In this document: piece by piece, positions 41,201-53,200 of the stretch | Numbering within the stretch: position 1 is the stretch's first letter | How the letters are laid out: each line of letters begins with the position of its first letter | DNA from: Brienomyrus brachyistius | Lineage: Eukaryota > Chordata > Actinopteri > Osteoglossiformes > Mormyridae | Reading direction: 5' to 3' | DNA length: 64,000 bases | NCBI RefSeq assembly: GCF_023856365.1 | Contig: NC_064539.1 | Coordinates: 15,575,519-15,639,518, forward strand | The notes under the pieces: model-generated | Databases searched by the model: none | The model's input: the letters and a program-made list of their open reading frames with translations, nothing else | What the model was told of the DNA's origin: nothing | Translations under genes and position numbers: made by a program

Positions 41201-44200
41201 TTCTGACTTCGAGGCAGTAAGATGTCATTTGAAGGAACTTCAAGATGATGGCATTATACACGAATCTGAAAGTCCTTTTGCTTCCCCAATTGTTGTGGTC
41301 AAGAAAAAGAATGGTGATATCAGGCTATGCATAGATTACTGAAAATTGAACAGACAAACCCAATATAGAAGAAGCTTTTTCAGTCCTAACAGGGTCAAAG
41401 TGGATCTCCATTATGGACCTCAAGTCAGGCTATTAGGTAGAAATGGAGGAGGAAGACAAATGTAAAACTGCATTTGTGACACCTATGGGATTCTGGGAGT
41501 TTAATCGAATGCCACAGGGAGTTACCAATGCCCCTAGTACTTTCCAGAGAGTGATGGAGGAGTGTATGGGTGGGATGAATTTACGAGAAGTCATAGTTTT
41601 TCTTGATGTCATTGTTTTCTCGGCTATGCTTGAAGAATATGAGGTCCGATTACTCCGTGGTCTCAACAGGTTGAAGAAATTTGGCTTGAAACTTTTTCTC
41701 CTGAAAAATGTAAATTATTTAGGACATCTGTTAAATACCTTGGGCATGTGGTGTCTACGAAAGGGGTGGAGACCGACCCTGCAAAGATAGAGGCTCTAAC
41801 GATATGGCTGAGGCCTAATAACATCAAGAGCTGAAGTCTTTCCTTGGATTTGCTGGATATTACCGGAGATTCATAAAGGATTACTCCAAAATAGCACAAC
41901 CTGTAAATGACTTGACAGCTGGGTACCTACCTCCAAAGAGAAAGTCTCTTCTCACAATGGTTCAACCCATCCCACGAGTGTAGGTTATGGGAAACCTTTC
42001 AATGAGAAATGGACATCAGTCTGTGAAGACATATTTAGGACCCTCATTCAAAAGCTCACAACAGCTCTGGTTCTTGGGTTTGCAGATCCGAAGGAGCCTT
42101 ATGTTGTGTACACAGACGCAAGCACTCAGGGTTTGGGTGCCGCTTTATACTAAGAGCAGGAAGACCAGCTGAGGGCAATAGCTTATGGGTGCCGAGGGCT
42201 TAGTCGCTGTGATCAGAGAGACCCTGTGTCACGATCGCTCGCGGAGGTAACGGCAGAGCGGCGATCGTGCGGGTAAGGAGCAGGCAGGCAAGCGGGATAC
42301 GGGGAAAACGGGAGTTTATTACGGAGACGGGAACGGGCAAGACGGAACACGGGGGCAAGACGCTCACCAACATCAAGAACATCAATGACGGACAAGGGAA
42401 ACCGGGGAGACCAGGACTTAAATACACAGGACTAATCAAAGTAACTAGACAAAGCTGGAGACAATCAGGGAAATACACGTGGGTAATCAGGGGGCGTGGC
42501 ACACACGAGGAGCGGACGAGCCGGGTATGACACCCTGCACGCAAGCTCGAATTTCTTTCTTTAAAGTGGGCTGTCACAGAAAGGTTTTTCGACTATCTTT
42601 ATGGGGCAAAGTTTACGGTTGTGACAGACAATAACCCACTGACATACGTATTGACGTCTGCTAAACTTGACGCAGCAGGTCATCGCTGGCTTGCGTCTCT
42701 TTCGAGCTTTGATTTTAGTATCCGGTATAGAGCTGGAAAGAGGAACCAGGATGCAGATGGTCTATCCAGGCGTCCACACCCTGGTGGCCAGCACCAGTCT
42801 GACTCCCCTTCCCAGGATGAGGGTGATTGCATCCGGTAGTTCATTGCTCAGTTCCCGTCTGACGCTGTGATGGTAGTGTGCCATAGACACCAACACGTTT
42901 TAATAGCAGGGCCAGGAGCAGCTTATCCGCCCACACTGGTTGAATGTTTGGCAATTAAGGTTTCTGCCATTCCTGTAGAGTTCTGTCAAGCTGACATGTT
43001 TGGGTCAAATACATTGCCATGAATATCACTGGAAGATTGGGAAAGTGAGCAGAGATGGAATCCAGCCATTAGTAGGGTAATGGATATGGTGAAGGCTGGA
43101 AAGCGACTCTCATACAGATTAAGGCATCAGGAAGATAGAGAAATTCAGTTGATGTTGAGAGTGATGGACCAGTTGGTCTTCTCAAATGGAGTCTTGTATC
43201 GGAAACACATGAACCAGGGTGAGCCTTTCCATCAGCTAGTCCTCCCAAAGGAATACAGGAAGACTGCATTGGAGAGCCTCCATGATGCTGTTGGACATAT
43301 GGGCATCGATAGGACACTGAACTTGGTCCGTGCCTGGTTCTATTGGCCCCGTATGGCCATGGATGTCAGTGAAAAGATCAGAACTTGTGAGAGATGTTTA
43401 CAGAGAAAGGCACAAGCTGAAAGAAGTGCTCCGCTGGTGAATATAAAGACCAGCCGTCCTTTGGAGTTGGTATGTATGGACTATCTTTCTCTGGAGCCTG
43501 ATGGGAAAGGAACAAAGAATATCTTGGTCATAATGGACCACTTTACCAAATATGCAGTGGCGGTTCCAACGGCAGACCAGAAAGCTAAGACTGTAGCAAG
43601 GGCCCTGTGGAATAATTTTTCATTCATTGCGGATTCCCAGAGAGGTTGCACAGTGACCAAGGCCGCGATTTTGAATCGGCACTGATCAAAGACCTTTGTG
43701 TTTTACTTGGCATAAAAAGATGAGAACAACGCCTTACCACCCATGTGGGAATCTTGTGGAGCCATTCAACCGGACGCTTCTCGAGATGCTCGGGACACTT
43801 GAAGAGGGAGACAAAGTACAGCCTTTTGTCCACACGTATAATTGTACCAAAAGTGACGCTACCAGGTATTCACCATATCAGCTGATGTTTGGTCGTCAAC
43901 CGAGGGTTCCATTTGACATAGCATTCGGACTAGACTCTGGAGGGAATAGAAAGCTGTCCCACTCAGAATATGTGAAACGGCTGACACAGAACCTAACCGA
44001 AAGCTATTGATTGGCCGCCGAACGCAGTTTGAAGAGTGCTTCACAAAACAAGCAGAGATTTGATAGTAAAGTGAGAGAGTCCACACTAGCAGCAGGAGAC
44101 CGAGTACTTGTGAGGAATGTCGATATCAGGGGGAAGCATAAGATTGCTGACCGGTGGAGTGAAACCACATACGTGGTTGTTAAACAGGTTCGAGACTCTC

Positions 44201-47200
44201 CTGTCTATGTGTCCATTGTAAAACCGAATTAGCTTACCACAATAGCACAACGTCAATGATTCAACATCTTAACAGAAAGCACCCAGTCTATGCATCCAGT
44301 CCACAGAGCGGAACCCGTACAAGGTGAGCGTGAGCGTGTCACTCACCTCAGCGGCTAAATATAGACCTGCGATAGAAACGTATTTATGGGCATATGTGTG
44401 AATAAAAAAGTATAACGAGATTCAGAGCTGGCGAGAGTCCTTAACCAAACCAGCTGTTCAACAAGCTGAAAGGTGAAGAAAAGCGATGTTTTCAGCTGCT
44501 CCCATCCACCGCCGTTTGTCTTCCATAGCGGCAAACCTACAGTTAGGCTATACAAGTTAAAATAGAAGCTGTTTGTATGCAGATAAACTGTTAGCTTAGT
44601 TTGACACAATATTTAAATTTGGCAACTTGCAGCAGGCTGACAGCAGCCGTCACACTTTGTCACAATGATACCTGCAGGAAGCAGGGGTGAGTCTAAATGG
44701 GAGCATGGGGCGTACTCAACTAGATCGATTTCAGGGCTTTAGTAATATTATTCTGCAGATTTAGATTAATATGAATAATATTACATAATTATAATAATAT
44801 AAATAATATAATTTAAACATAATAATATAAAAATTACCCGCCCTCCCCCAACACCCTTGGGCCAGTAAAGCTCTGAGACACTGAATTATTATTTCCTGTC
44901 TTTTTCAGTAATTTTATTTCACATTATTTTATGTTCTTTTAAAAAAAAAAAAAAAAAACAAATATGTACATAAATGCCCTAAAAGGGTTTAGTTCTTTTG
45001 TCAGTTGTTGTATGGAGTTCAATCAAATGTTCCTAAAAGGAAATCCATGAGTTGTTCATTTTTAGAGACCTGTCTGTTTTTTCTTTTTTGAATAGTTATT
45101 ATTGCTCTTTAATAAGACGAGTATTTTTTTCTATCCGATTAATCGATGGAATAATCAACAGAATACTCAATTACTAAAATAATCGATAGCTGCAGCCCTA
45201 GTTTCTCCAGGTCTGGTAGTTTAATTTTTGAGGGAATGATTGGGTATTACACTGCTATGCAGGTTGGTTTTTTTCATTGGATCGAAACTGTCGATTGGAT
45301 GGAGAATAAGGTTGAAGAGGAGCGCCTGCTGACCGAAGCGGACCTTTCCGTCCCACATTGCAGATAAGCTCTGAGAACTCATTTCACCTTCAAAGCAAAA
45401 ATATGCTACCCGGGTAGATTGGACATTTTATTTTGGTGTTTTAAAAGAGCTCTGAATCTATTTTAGTTTTGGTTATGTTTTGTAATTGCAACTGTGGAGA
45501 AAAGCCTTAAAAGAGGTAAAAAGAGGTTGAAAAGTTCCTTAGAAAGAGGGCACTGACCTGTCACAGTAACATTTTGTACTATGTAGTGTGCTCCCCTACA
45601 CTGCCAAATCCAAAAAAATCACGCCACATCACTCTGATTTTAATCCCGTTACACTGGTTGCGGATGAAACTTCGAGTGGAGTTAAAAATTTTATTGTTCA
45701 TTTTTAAAGCCTATATCAGTGACCTCATACATCCATACTGTCCACCGAGTGCCCTGAGGTCATGTGATCAGCTGCTGCTCTTTGTACCAACCAGCCGTTT
45801 GAGGAGGAAATGTGACTGCGCTTTCTCCGTAGCCAGGCCCATGTTGAGGCACAAACTCCCTCTCCATTTCCGATCTGCCCCCACCATTGAATGGCTAAAA
45901 ACTCATTTATTTGCCAAGGCATTTAGATAAGTGTGCTGTGTGATCTATTACAATTTTTGTAACTGTAATGTTTGTTTTATTATATTTTACATTTTATTTT
46001 GTTTTGTGTAATTTGGTTTTCCCCCTCGCTTTGTCTGCATATCGTTTTTATTGATGTAAAGCACTTTGGTCATCCACTGGTTGTTTTTAACATTGCTATG
46101 TACATAAAATGACTTGACCTGACTACAAACTATTTCATAGAATTTGTTTCACATAAACATTGGGCATTTAAAAGACTGATGGTGAGACACAGAATGAAAT
46201 AAAGTCATAATCAGTCATTGACAATTCCACTAACAATAGCTGAATATATTTACCAGTTATGTAACACTGTGATGTCCTGATTAAGAATGTCTCAAACATT
46301 TCCACATGGCAGATATAACCATGAAGATATTAAAAGCTTTAAGGTTTTGGAACTGGAGTTTCAAGAACATTTCTTCTATATGAAACACTTTGATATAGAG
46401 TCTCCTGTGACTTTTAAAATATGCCCTGAAACCCAGCAACCATCACAAAAAGTTGGGCCTTTCTGTCCTTACTGAGGACAACCTTTTGTTAAATGTTGCC
46501 ACACAAGAGAACATGTGCTCTTTGGCTCGAAGCCTGACACCTCACACAAAGATTCTGATTTTGTATTTTTAGGTGAGGACATGCTGACTTTAATCATAAA
46601 AATCACAGCGACCGAAATCATTCTTCCATTCTCTGAAGAGACCCGAGATATTATTGCATTGGGCAATTCCTCTGTTCGTTTCCCAAGACTATGTTTACAA
46701 ATACCCTCATAAATAAAGTCAGGCTGATTTGAAAGCATTATCTCTATTGATGCCATTTTTGGATCAGGCATGCAGAAGACAGCAATGTTAGCCTTTTCTA
46801 GCTATTTTGATTGGTTAGATGAGGGAACAGAATTAACGGTTCCTCCAGGATATGTTTTTTGTCATTCCTTTAGTTTATTTATTCTCCAAAATTCAATTTA
46901 GAAACACTCCCAAATCATTTAGTTTCACCCCAGGAGGTCCAGGGATACCAGACATTTCTGAAAAAATGCACAGTCTAAGTCTTTATGTAAATAGACTAAG
47001 CAAAAGATCCATATCTGAAGCAGAGTGAGGAAATGAGGTGCCCTCCGGTGAAAGCCCCTTCATTTCCTCTGTTTCTCTCCTAGGGGGCCCTTTGCAGCCA
47101 CAAGTTACAAACTAATTGCTGTGATTTCCATACAACAATGGCATGCTCAGCTTGACTGTGTATTACCGAAGCGCCGCTGGACTAATTCAGTTTCATTTTT

Positions 47201-50200
47201 GATCTCTGCCTCTCTCGCCATTATACTTTTAAATGACAAAAACCTGTACTTACAGCAATCTGATGAAGATACACTTGCAAGCATTCAAACCGAAGGAAGA
47301 CTTTGAGGGAAATAAGACTTAACAAAGACGGGGTTTGTAACACTATCTGCCTTTCAGCTCGCACCTCTAACCTGCTGCTAGTGCTCCTTAGCTTCAGTTT
47401 CAAAGTGAGCCAGATATGTTAATCTCACTGAGCACATATGCTCGGAGGATTTCAAGTAAGCTGATTCGCTTACTTACTACATGTGTATTGGTACAGATTA
47501 TTTTGGAAAAGCTTATCTTCAATAAACAGACCACATAAAATTATAGGCATAGAATCTCCTTCTAGAACATGGTTGATGTAAGAGCCCCCTGATGAAAGAT
47601 CCTCTTGATTTAGCAGTGCAGCTGGCGGAGGTCAGACACAAGGCCCAGTGTATTAGAAGCGCAAATCTTCCTTGCATCATGAACATGTGTTTCAGAAGCC
47701 CAGGGCAGGCTTTAAAAAGCCAGCATGAATTAACAGAAACATAAGTGACACACGATGAAATTAAGTGAATTTAGGGGTTCAGGCACCCTGGACTTACTCA
47801 GTCAAAGAAGAGAGCAGACAGGCCCTTTGAAATACAGTATGAACAGTATCAGGCAGCATTCAAATGTATATAAAGATATTTCCCATCAGAGAATGCGGAG
47901 TGACTGGGACTGGTCGTGCTGGGAGTCTCTTCCTCCTTAGTTCCCTCTTTCTCTGCCTCTTCTCTGTCTATTTCAAACTAGGAGTAATTATAGATTTGAC
48001 TTTTTGCGGTTATTTATATAAATGTATAATTTTGTCAAAACGTTCAATTGTAAATTATGGAAAAAAATATGTCTAGACTGTTCACAAGGCAAATAGATGT
48101 TTTGATGTTAACAGGATGTTCTTTGTTGGGACAGACCACCTCGTCTTGTTTGCATGTATGCTGACATTTGTATTGTGTGACAATAAATTGTTTGAGAATG
48201 TTTTGCGCTTGCTGTGTGCATTATTGCTCTGTTTGACATGTGGTTTAGCCTCTTCAAAACAAGAGGTACTATTAGCAGCTGTAAGTGACGCACAGGAACT
48301 ACTGCGGTAATTACGCGTTTAATTTATTTAGGTGATTAATCGCTCCTCATCCACTAAAGTCTGCAGTCCTGGGAGATTTGTTCCTATGGTTATTTATTTG
48401 TTAATATGGCCCCCCACCCGCGAAGATAGCTGGCCTCATTTGGTTTGCATTTTAATGGAGGGCGTGTAAAAGACGGACATATGCTAGACATCATTAGCCC
48501 CGAAGTGCACCTCTCTACAAAACAAATTCATTCTTAAGCTGCGAATATTAACATTTCCAGTCTGTTTGGTTACACTGCAATAAACAGCAATGGCAAAGAG
48601 ATGCTGAGCATTAATACATCACGATTATGAAGCTCCGGTGCTTCTGACCAACCATGCAGACAATGTAAACTTATTTCAGGCACACAAAGTAACTTATAGC
48701 CATCTATCATGCCGTTACTCTGAATGAATGCAAATAAAGTTCAGAAACGCGGTTGCATATGGCCTATAACACAACAGACAATAACCGTTTTAAACAGACT
48801 GGAGATTCTTCCAGAACTTAGTTGGCACCAGTTAATTCGTATATGTATAATGTCTTGAAAATGTTATGCTGAGCTTGCAGTTTCTCTACTAATGCTGAAT
48901 TAAAATGAAAAAATAACCATATTGCCTTTCAAATTAATTCATGTTTTTTATAATGATTAAAATAATCATCCGATTTTTGAAGAGCCATCCATTTCCCAAA
49001 GTGCTTAGGCAGTACCGCCTCAGTTAACCTGGAGTCTGTCACAGAACGCATGGGATACCACAGACAGGATGCCAGCCCTTCACTCGGTAAATCGCTGCAC
49101 AATAATGGTACTTTAGAGGCACCGACTTGAATGTGTGAGAACCAAGTGGAAACACATTTGGGCAAGTGGAGAACCACACACACTGGGAATGGAACCTACA
49201 GTGTCAGAGATGTGCAGCTACAGGTATAATGCTAACCACAATATCATACACATTGGGAATCAAACCTACAGTGTCAGAGATGTGCAGCTATAATGCCAAC
49301 CTCCATTTCACGCACACATACTGGGAATCAAACCTACAGTGTCAGAGATGTGCAGCTATAATGCCAACCTCCATTTCACACACACATACTGGGAATCGAA
49401 CCTACAGTGTAAGAGATGTGCAGCTATAATTCCAACCTCCATATCACCTTGACTGTGTACAACATATGTAACTTCTTGAGCACTGGGGACGAATTATACA
49501 TTTGTAAGCACATAGCCATTTAATCACAGGCAGTTTAAGCAGAACACAAAGAACAGCTTGGCTACACAACACCATCACTACTCAGCAAGCCAATGGGAAT
49601 GAAAAAAAAAAATCAAAAGTCAACACAGTCCCTTAACAGCTGTTTATTTTTGATGCCCAATTGTTCCCAGAGAATGCCTGTGGATTCCAGAAGAGGGAAG
49701 ATCAAACACCTTCCTCTCTAATCCATTTTTTACCACCATGAAAGCTACAACTAAAATCTAAATCTCGTAGCATCCCCTTTGTTGTCCAGCCATCGTTGAC
49801 GGCTGCATTTTCAGACACCACCTGGCCTGCCCAGTGCAAGCAGGAAGCACAAATGGTCATTAACTTCCATCCATTTAGTGCCAAAACAGAGTCAAATGTT
49901 ATGGTTATAGTTGCATCCAGAGTGCTCCCTGTCCTGTGCCCTATGATGGACTGGCATCCCATCCAGAGTGCTCCCTGTCCTGTGCCCTGCGATGGACTGG
50001 CACCCATCCAGAGTGCTCCCTGTCTTGTGCCCTGCGATGGACTGGCATCCCATCCAGAGTGCTCCCTGTCCTGTGCCCTGCGATGGACTGGCATCCCATC
50101 CAGAGTGCTCCCTGTCCTGTGCCCTGCGATGGACTGGCATCCTATCCAGAATGCTCCCTGTCCCGTGCCCTATGATGGACTGGCATCCCGTCCAGAGTGC

Positions 50201-53200
50201 TCCCTGTCCTGTGCCCTGCGATGGACTGGCAATTTATTTGCATCATATGGAGAAACATTATAATTAATAAACACAAATGTTGCGGAGCTATTCCCTTCTT
50301 TTCCTCTACACTGCCTCTTAATCTTCTATATCACTTAAAAAGCTGACAATACACCTAATACCCTGTAGCATTCGAGGCCTGCTTGGGTCTGTGAATGGAT
50401 GAAATGTCTTGCCAGGTTCATGTAAACTAGGAAAAGATCTATTAAGAAAATTATAGCTAATGAATGACTGCCCCCCCCCCAACACAGACACTGCCTGTGC
50501 CTGGGCCTCCTATGGATTGGGGCACTAGCAGGTGCTTGCAGTTCTTACAGTTAAATGGGTCATAAATCCAGACACTGAAGACAGATCTATCATTGCTAAA
50601 TTTATTTGCTCATTTAAAATAATTTGATAGCAGGCTCTGCTCTCTCCCGCCCCCCTCACAGCAAGCCCCAGTGCCCAACACTCAAACTGCTGACAAGCAC
50701 CGCGGATCTGACCCGAGTGAGGTAGATGAAAATAACAAAGGAGGAGAAGACACGCCTCTGAAACGTCTGAAATTCCGAATTCCCCGCCACTTACGGCCAT
50801 GCCGGCATTGTAAGTGAGGAGGAGCGACGAGCGGCTGAGGAACAAGCCGGCCGAAAGGGGGAGGGGTGGCCGGCGATGGGGGAGCGTTGCGGCTCGCTTT
50901 ACCTGACTCTGCGTGGCAGTGTCCATGCTGGTTGCAGGTGCAGGGAACACAGCGGGAGAGGACGGCCTCACTGGGCACCTCCCTCCTGTAACCTCGAGCA
51001 CAGCGCTCACAATGCTGACCCTCGAAGCCCTGAGGGCAGCTGCACATTTCCACCCAGGACACAGGAGCAGAGGGGGCGGAAGAGGGGGCCGCAGAAGCCA
51101 GGCTGACCCTGGACAGCTGGGAGGTATCTGGAGAGAGAAAAACAGAGCGAACACTCTCTGATTGGCCGGCATATGTATCAGGGGAAAGCCAAGATGGTTG
51201 AGAGTTGTGATTCTCTCTAGTGTAACTGAGCTGGTCCTTATTGTCAAGCTAAAGGTCATGGAATTCTGCTCATGAGGATCAGAAAATCAGCAGCAGGCTG
51301 GTCACAGACAGCTTGACTCTAACACCGTATGAGCCCCACAGCTTATTAACACCAATGGCTGTCTCTGTCTATGGCCTCATTAAGCAGGCCTGCTACTTGA
51401 ATGGCACTCATCAGTCCCGACGTTAACTCTGGCAGCCGGTGTATCTTCATCCCTTGCCCTCCCTTCTGCTTGAAGCACCTTCAATAAAACAGCTCAATAA
51501 ATCAATAAGGAATGAAAGACTCAGAGTAACGGTGAATTAATGTTCTCCTGGCTCAACGCATGAACGCATGAACGGTGACTGGCAGATGGCGTGGCCTTGA
51601 ATATGAAGGCAGTGAGAGGGCGAGACGGCAGCCCATGCAAGGCAGAGCTCTGACAACAGACAATGTGACGTATCACCACACCTGGCTAGTTACTATTTAA
51701 AAATCAGCCTACAAAAACTTATTTAAAAACCTAATTTGAATTATTGAAGGCCTTTTATTATTAGCACTGCTAATCTACCAGGTAAATTCATGTTACAGAC
51801 CATGGCAAGTTCAACAATACAGCAACAAAGTCCTCAAGTGATCTAGTCGACTCACAGGATGTTAGACAACGGGATCTGGTAGCACTGCCAAAATATCATT
51901 TGAGAAGTAATAAATCCAAGTAACACAGAGCACGCAGAAATGACACCATACTCCAGCTCTTCTCCTAACTAAAATGACATCGACTTCATGAAGCATGAAA
52001 GAAAAATAAACAGACCCTGCATTTCTGAGACCAAAGCTTTGGTCAATATGCTCACCAAAATGTCACCATTTTAACTAAATCTTGCATGTCACCAGGGTGA
52101 TAACCAAACAGATTTCATATACTTGTTGTTGTTCAGGGAGTCTTTCCTGGCGAGGGCAGCCTGTCAACACGCCAAGCTGGGCAGACCGGCCCTCCATTAC
52201 ACAGCTTCTGTGGGAATCCTTCCCAAGACAGCTAGAAGATACAGGTCCTGCAGTATGTCCTGGGGCTGTCCCAGGGTCTCTGCCTAGTGGGACATGCTTG
52301 GATCAGCTCCCCTGAGTTCAAAACATCCTTTTCAGATGCCTGAAATACCTCAGTTGACTCCTTTCAACCTAGAGGAGCAGCAGCTCTGTTTCGAGGTCTC
52401 CCTGGATCGCGCAACTTCTCATCTTATCAGGCAGAGTGAGCCGGGAATCGCATGGAGAAGCTGCATTTCTCCAGTTTGTCACCATATACTTTTGGTCATT
52501 AAACCCATTGGAATTTATTAATGGAAACATCAAACTGATTTTCAAAGAAAATACTGAAAAGTAAATTGTATTTTGAAATAACTACCACACAACTGATATT
52601 GCAAACATTTTCTATTCAGCTCATTCAGGACAGGATGGCTGTGAGCCTGGAGCCTATTCCAGAAAGCAGAAGGCCCAGGACATCCTGGACCAGATTCCAG
52701 TTAATCGCCGGTCATGCACTCTAGAGACAATTTAGAGAGAAGAGTTCACCAAAGTGCATGCTTTTGGACAGCAGAGGCACACCAGAGAACGGGGAGCAAA
52801 TCTACACAAACGCCGGTAGATGAACTCCACACACACACACAGGTTTCCAGAGAGGAACCGTGGGAGTTTAATGTCACAGTACTAACCGCTGTGCCACAAA
52901 CAACAGGAATGACTTTGATATAATATCATACCTTTCGTATTGTTGGTATGTTCAGATATGGTACGTGTAATAGTAACCTTATTTTGATTTAAGAGAATGA
53001 ATTCAAACATGTTGGGCCTACAAACACCACCTTAATTGATAGCCTCCCTGAATATGATCCCAAAAAAATTATAAAATACTCACTTTCTGCAAAGAAGAAT
53101 GCAAACTGCAGCTCTCCAACCAGCGACCCCACTCCCCACCCCAGTAAGGGACTCGCTGAACATGGCCTGCTTCTGGTGAGGCTAACTGCTTCTGAGTATG

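Larger units (their letters stand above)
38969..45575. mobile_element. Inferred ~6.6-kb insertion splitting a LINE
   Basis: The LINE reading breaks after LQLVQNAV and resumes with a PKKSRHIT-like segment, so everything between is likely one or more later insertions. The block begins near tgtaacccactgaaagc and ends near cacagtaacattttg. It includes the Gypsy pol remains. A matching LTR pair and target-site duplication could not be shown, so the exact ends are approximate. Confidence 0.6.
37793..50902. other. Large LAMC3 intron with nested retroelements (13.1 kb)
   Basis: Contains a LINE in two parts (38840-38968 and 45576-46125) around an inserted block holding a Gypsy element, a solo-LTR-like insertion and a hAT-like relic. 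Further on lie repeat arrays at 49020-49445 and 49914-50231. 46130-49000 is mostly AT-rich, low in recognisable repeats; no gene is seen there. Confidence 0.65.

Noticed and set aside
45574..45930. 118-codon open frame as a host gene
   Set aside because: Its reading is the C-terminal end of a LINE reverse transcriptase, with a LINE 3' tail following.
49796..50263. 155-codon open frame and its overlapping frames
   Set aside because: Made by the 46-bp minisatellite; cysteine-rich repeats of the translated unit are not a real cysteine-rich protein.
51108..51127. Alternative acceptor giving an exon start at 51108
   Set aside because: It needs an extra tiny exon to keep phase; the pyrimidine-rich acceptor at 51127 fits directly.
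50525..51259. 244-codon open frame overlapping a LAMC3 exon
   Set aside because: It is in a different frame from the exon's LE reading and runs through intron on both sides; chance open frame in GC-rich sequence.
53093..53140. Possible small LAMC3 exon ending at a GTGAGT donor
   Set aside because: The flanking exons already join in phase; the sequence upstream of the donor is an acceptor-like tract with no room for an exon.
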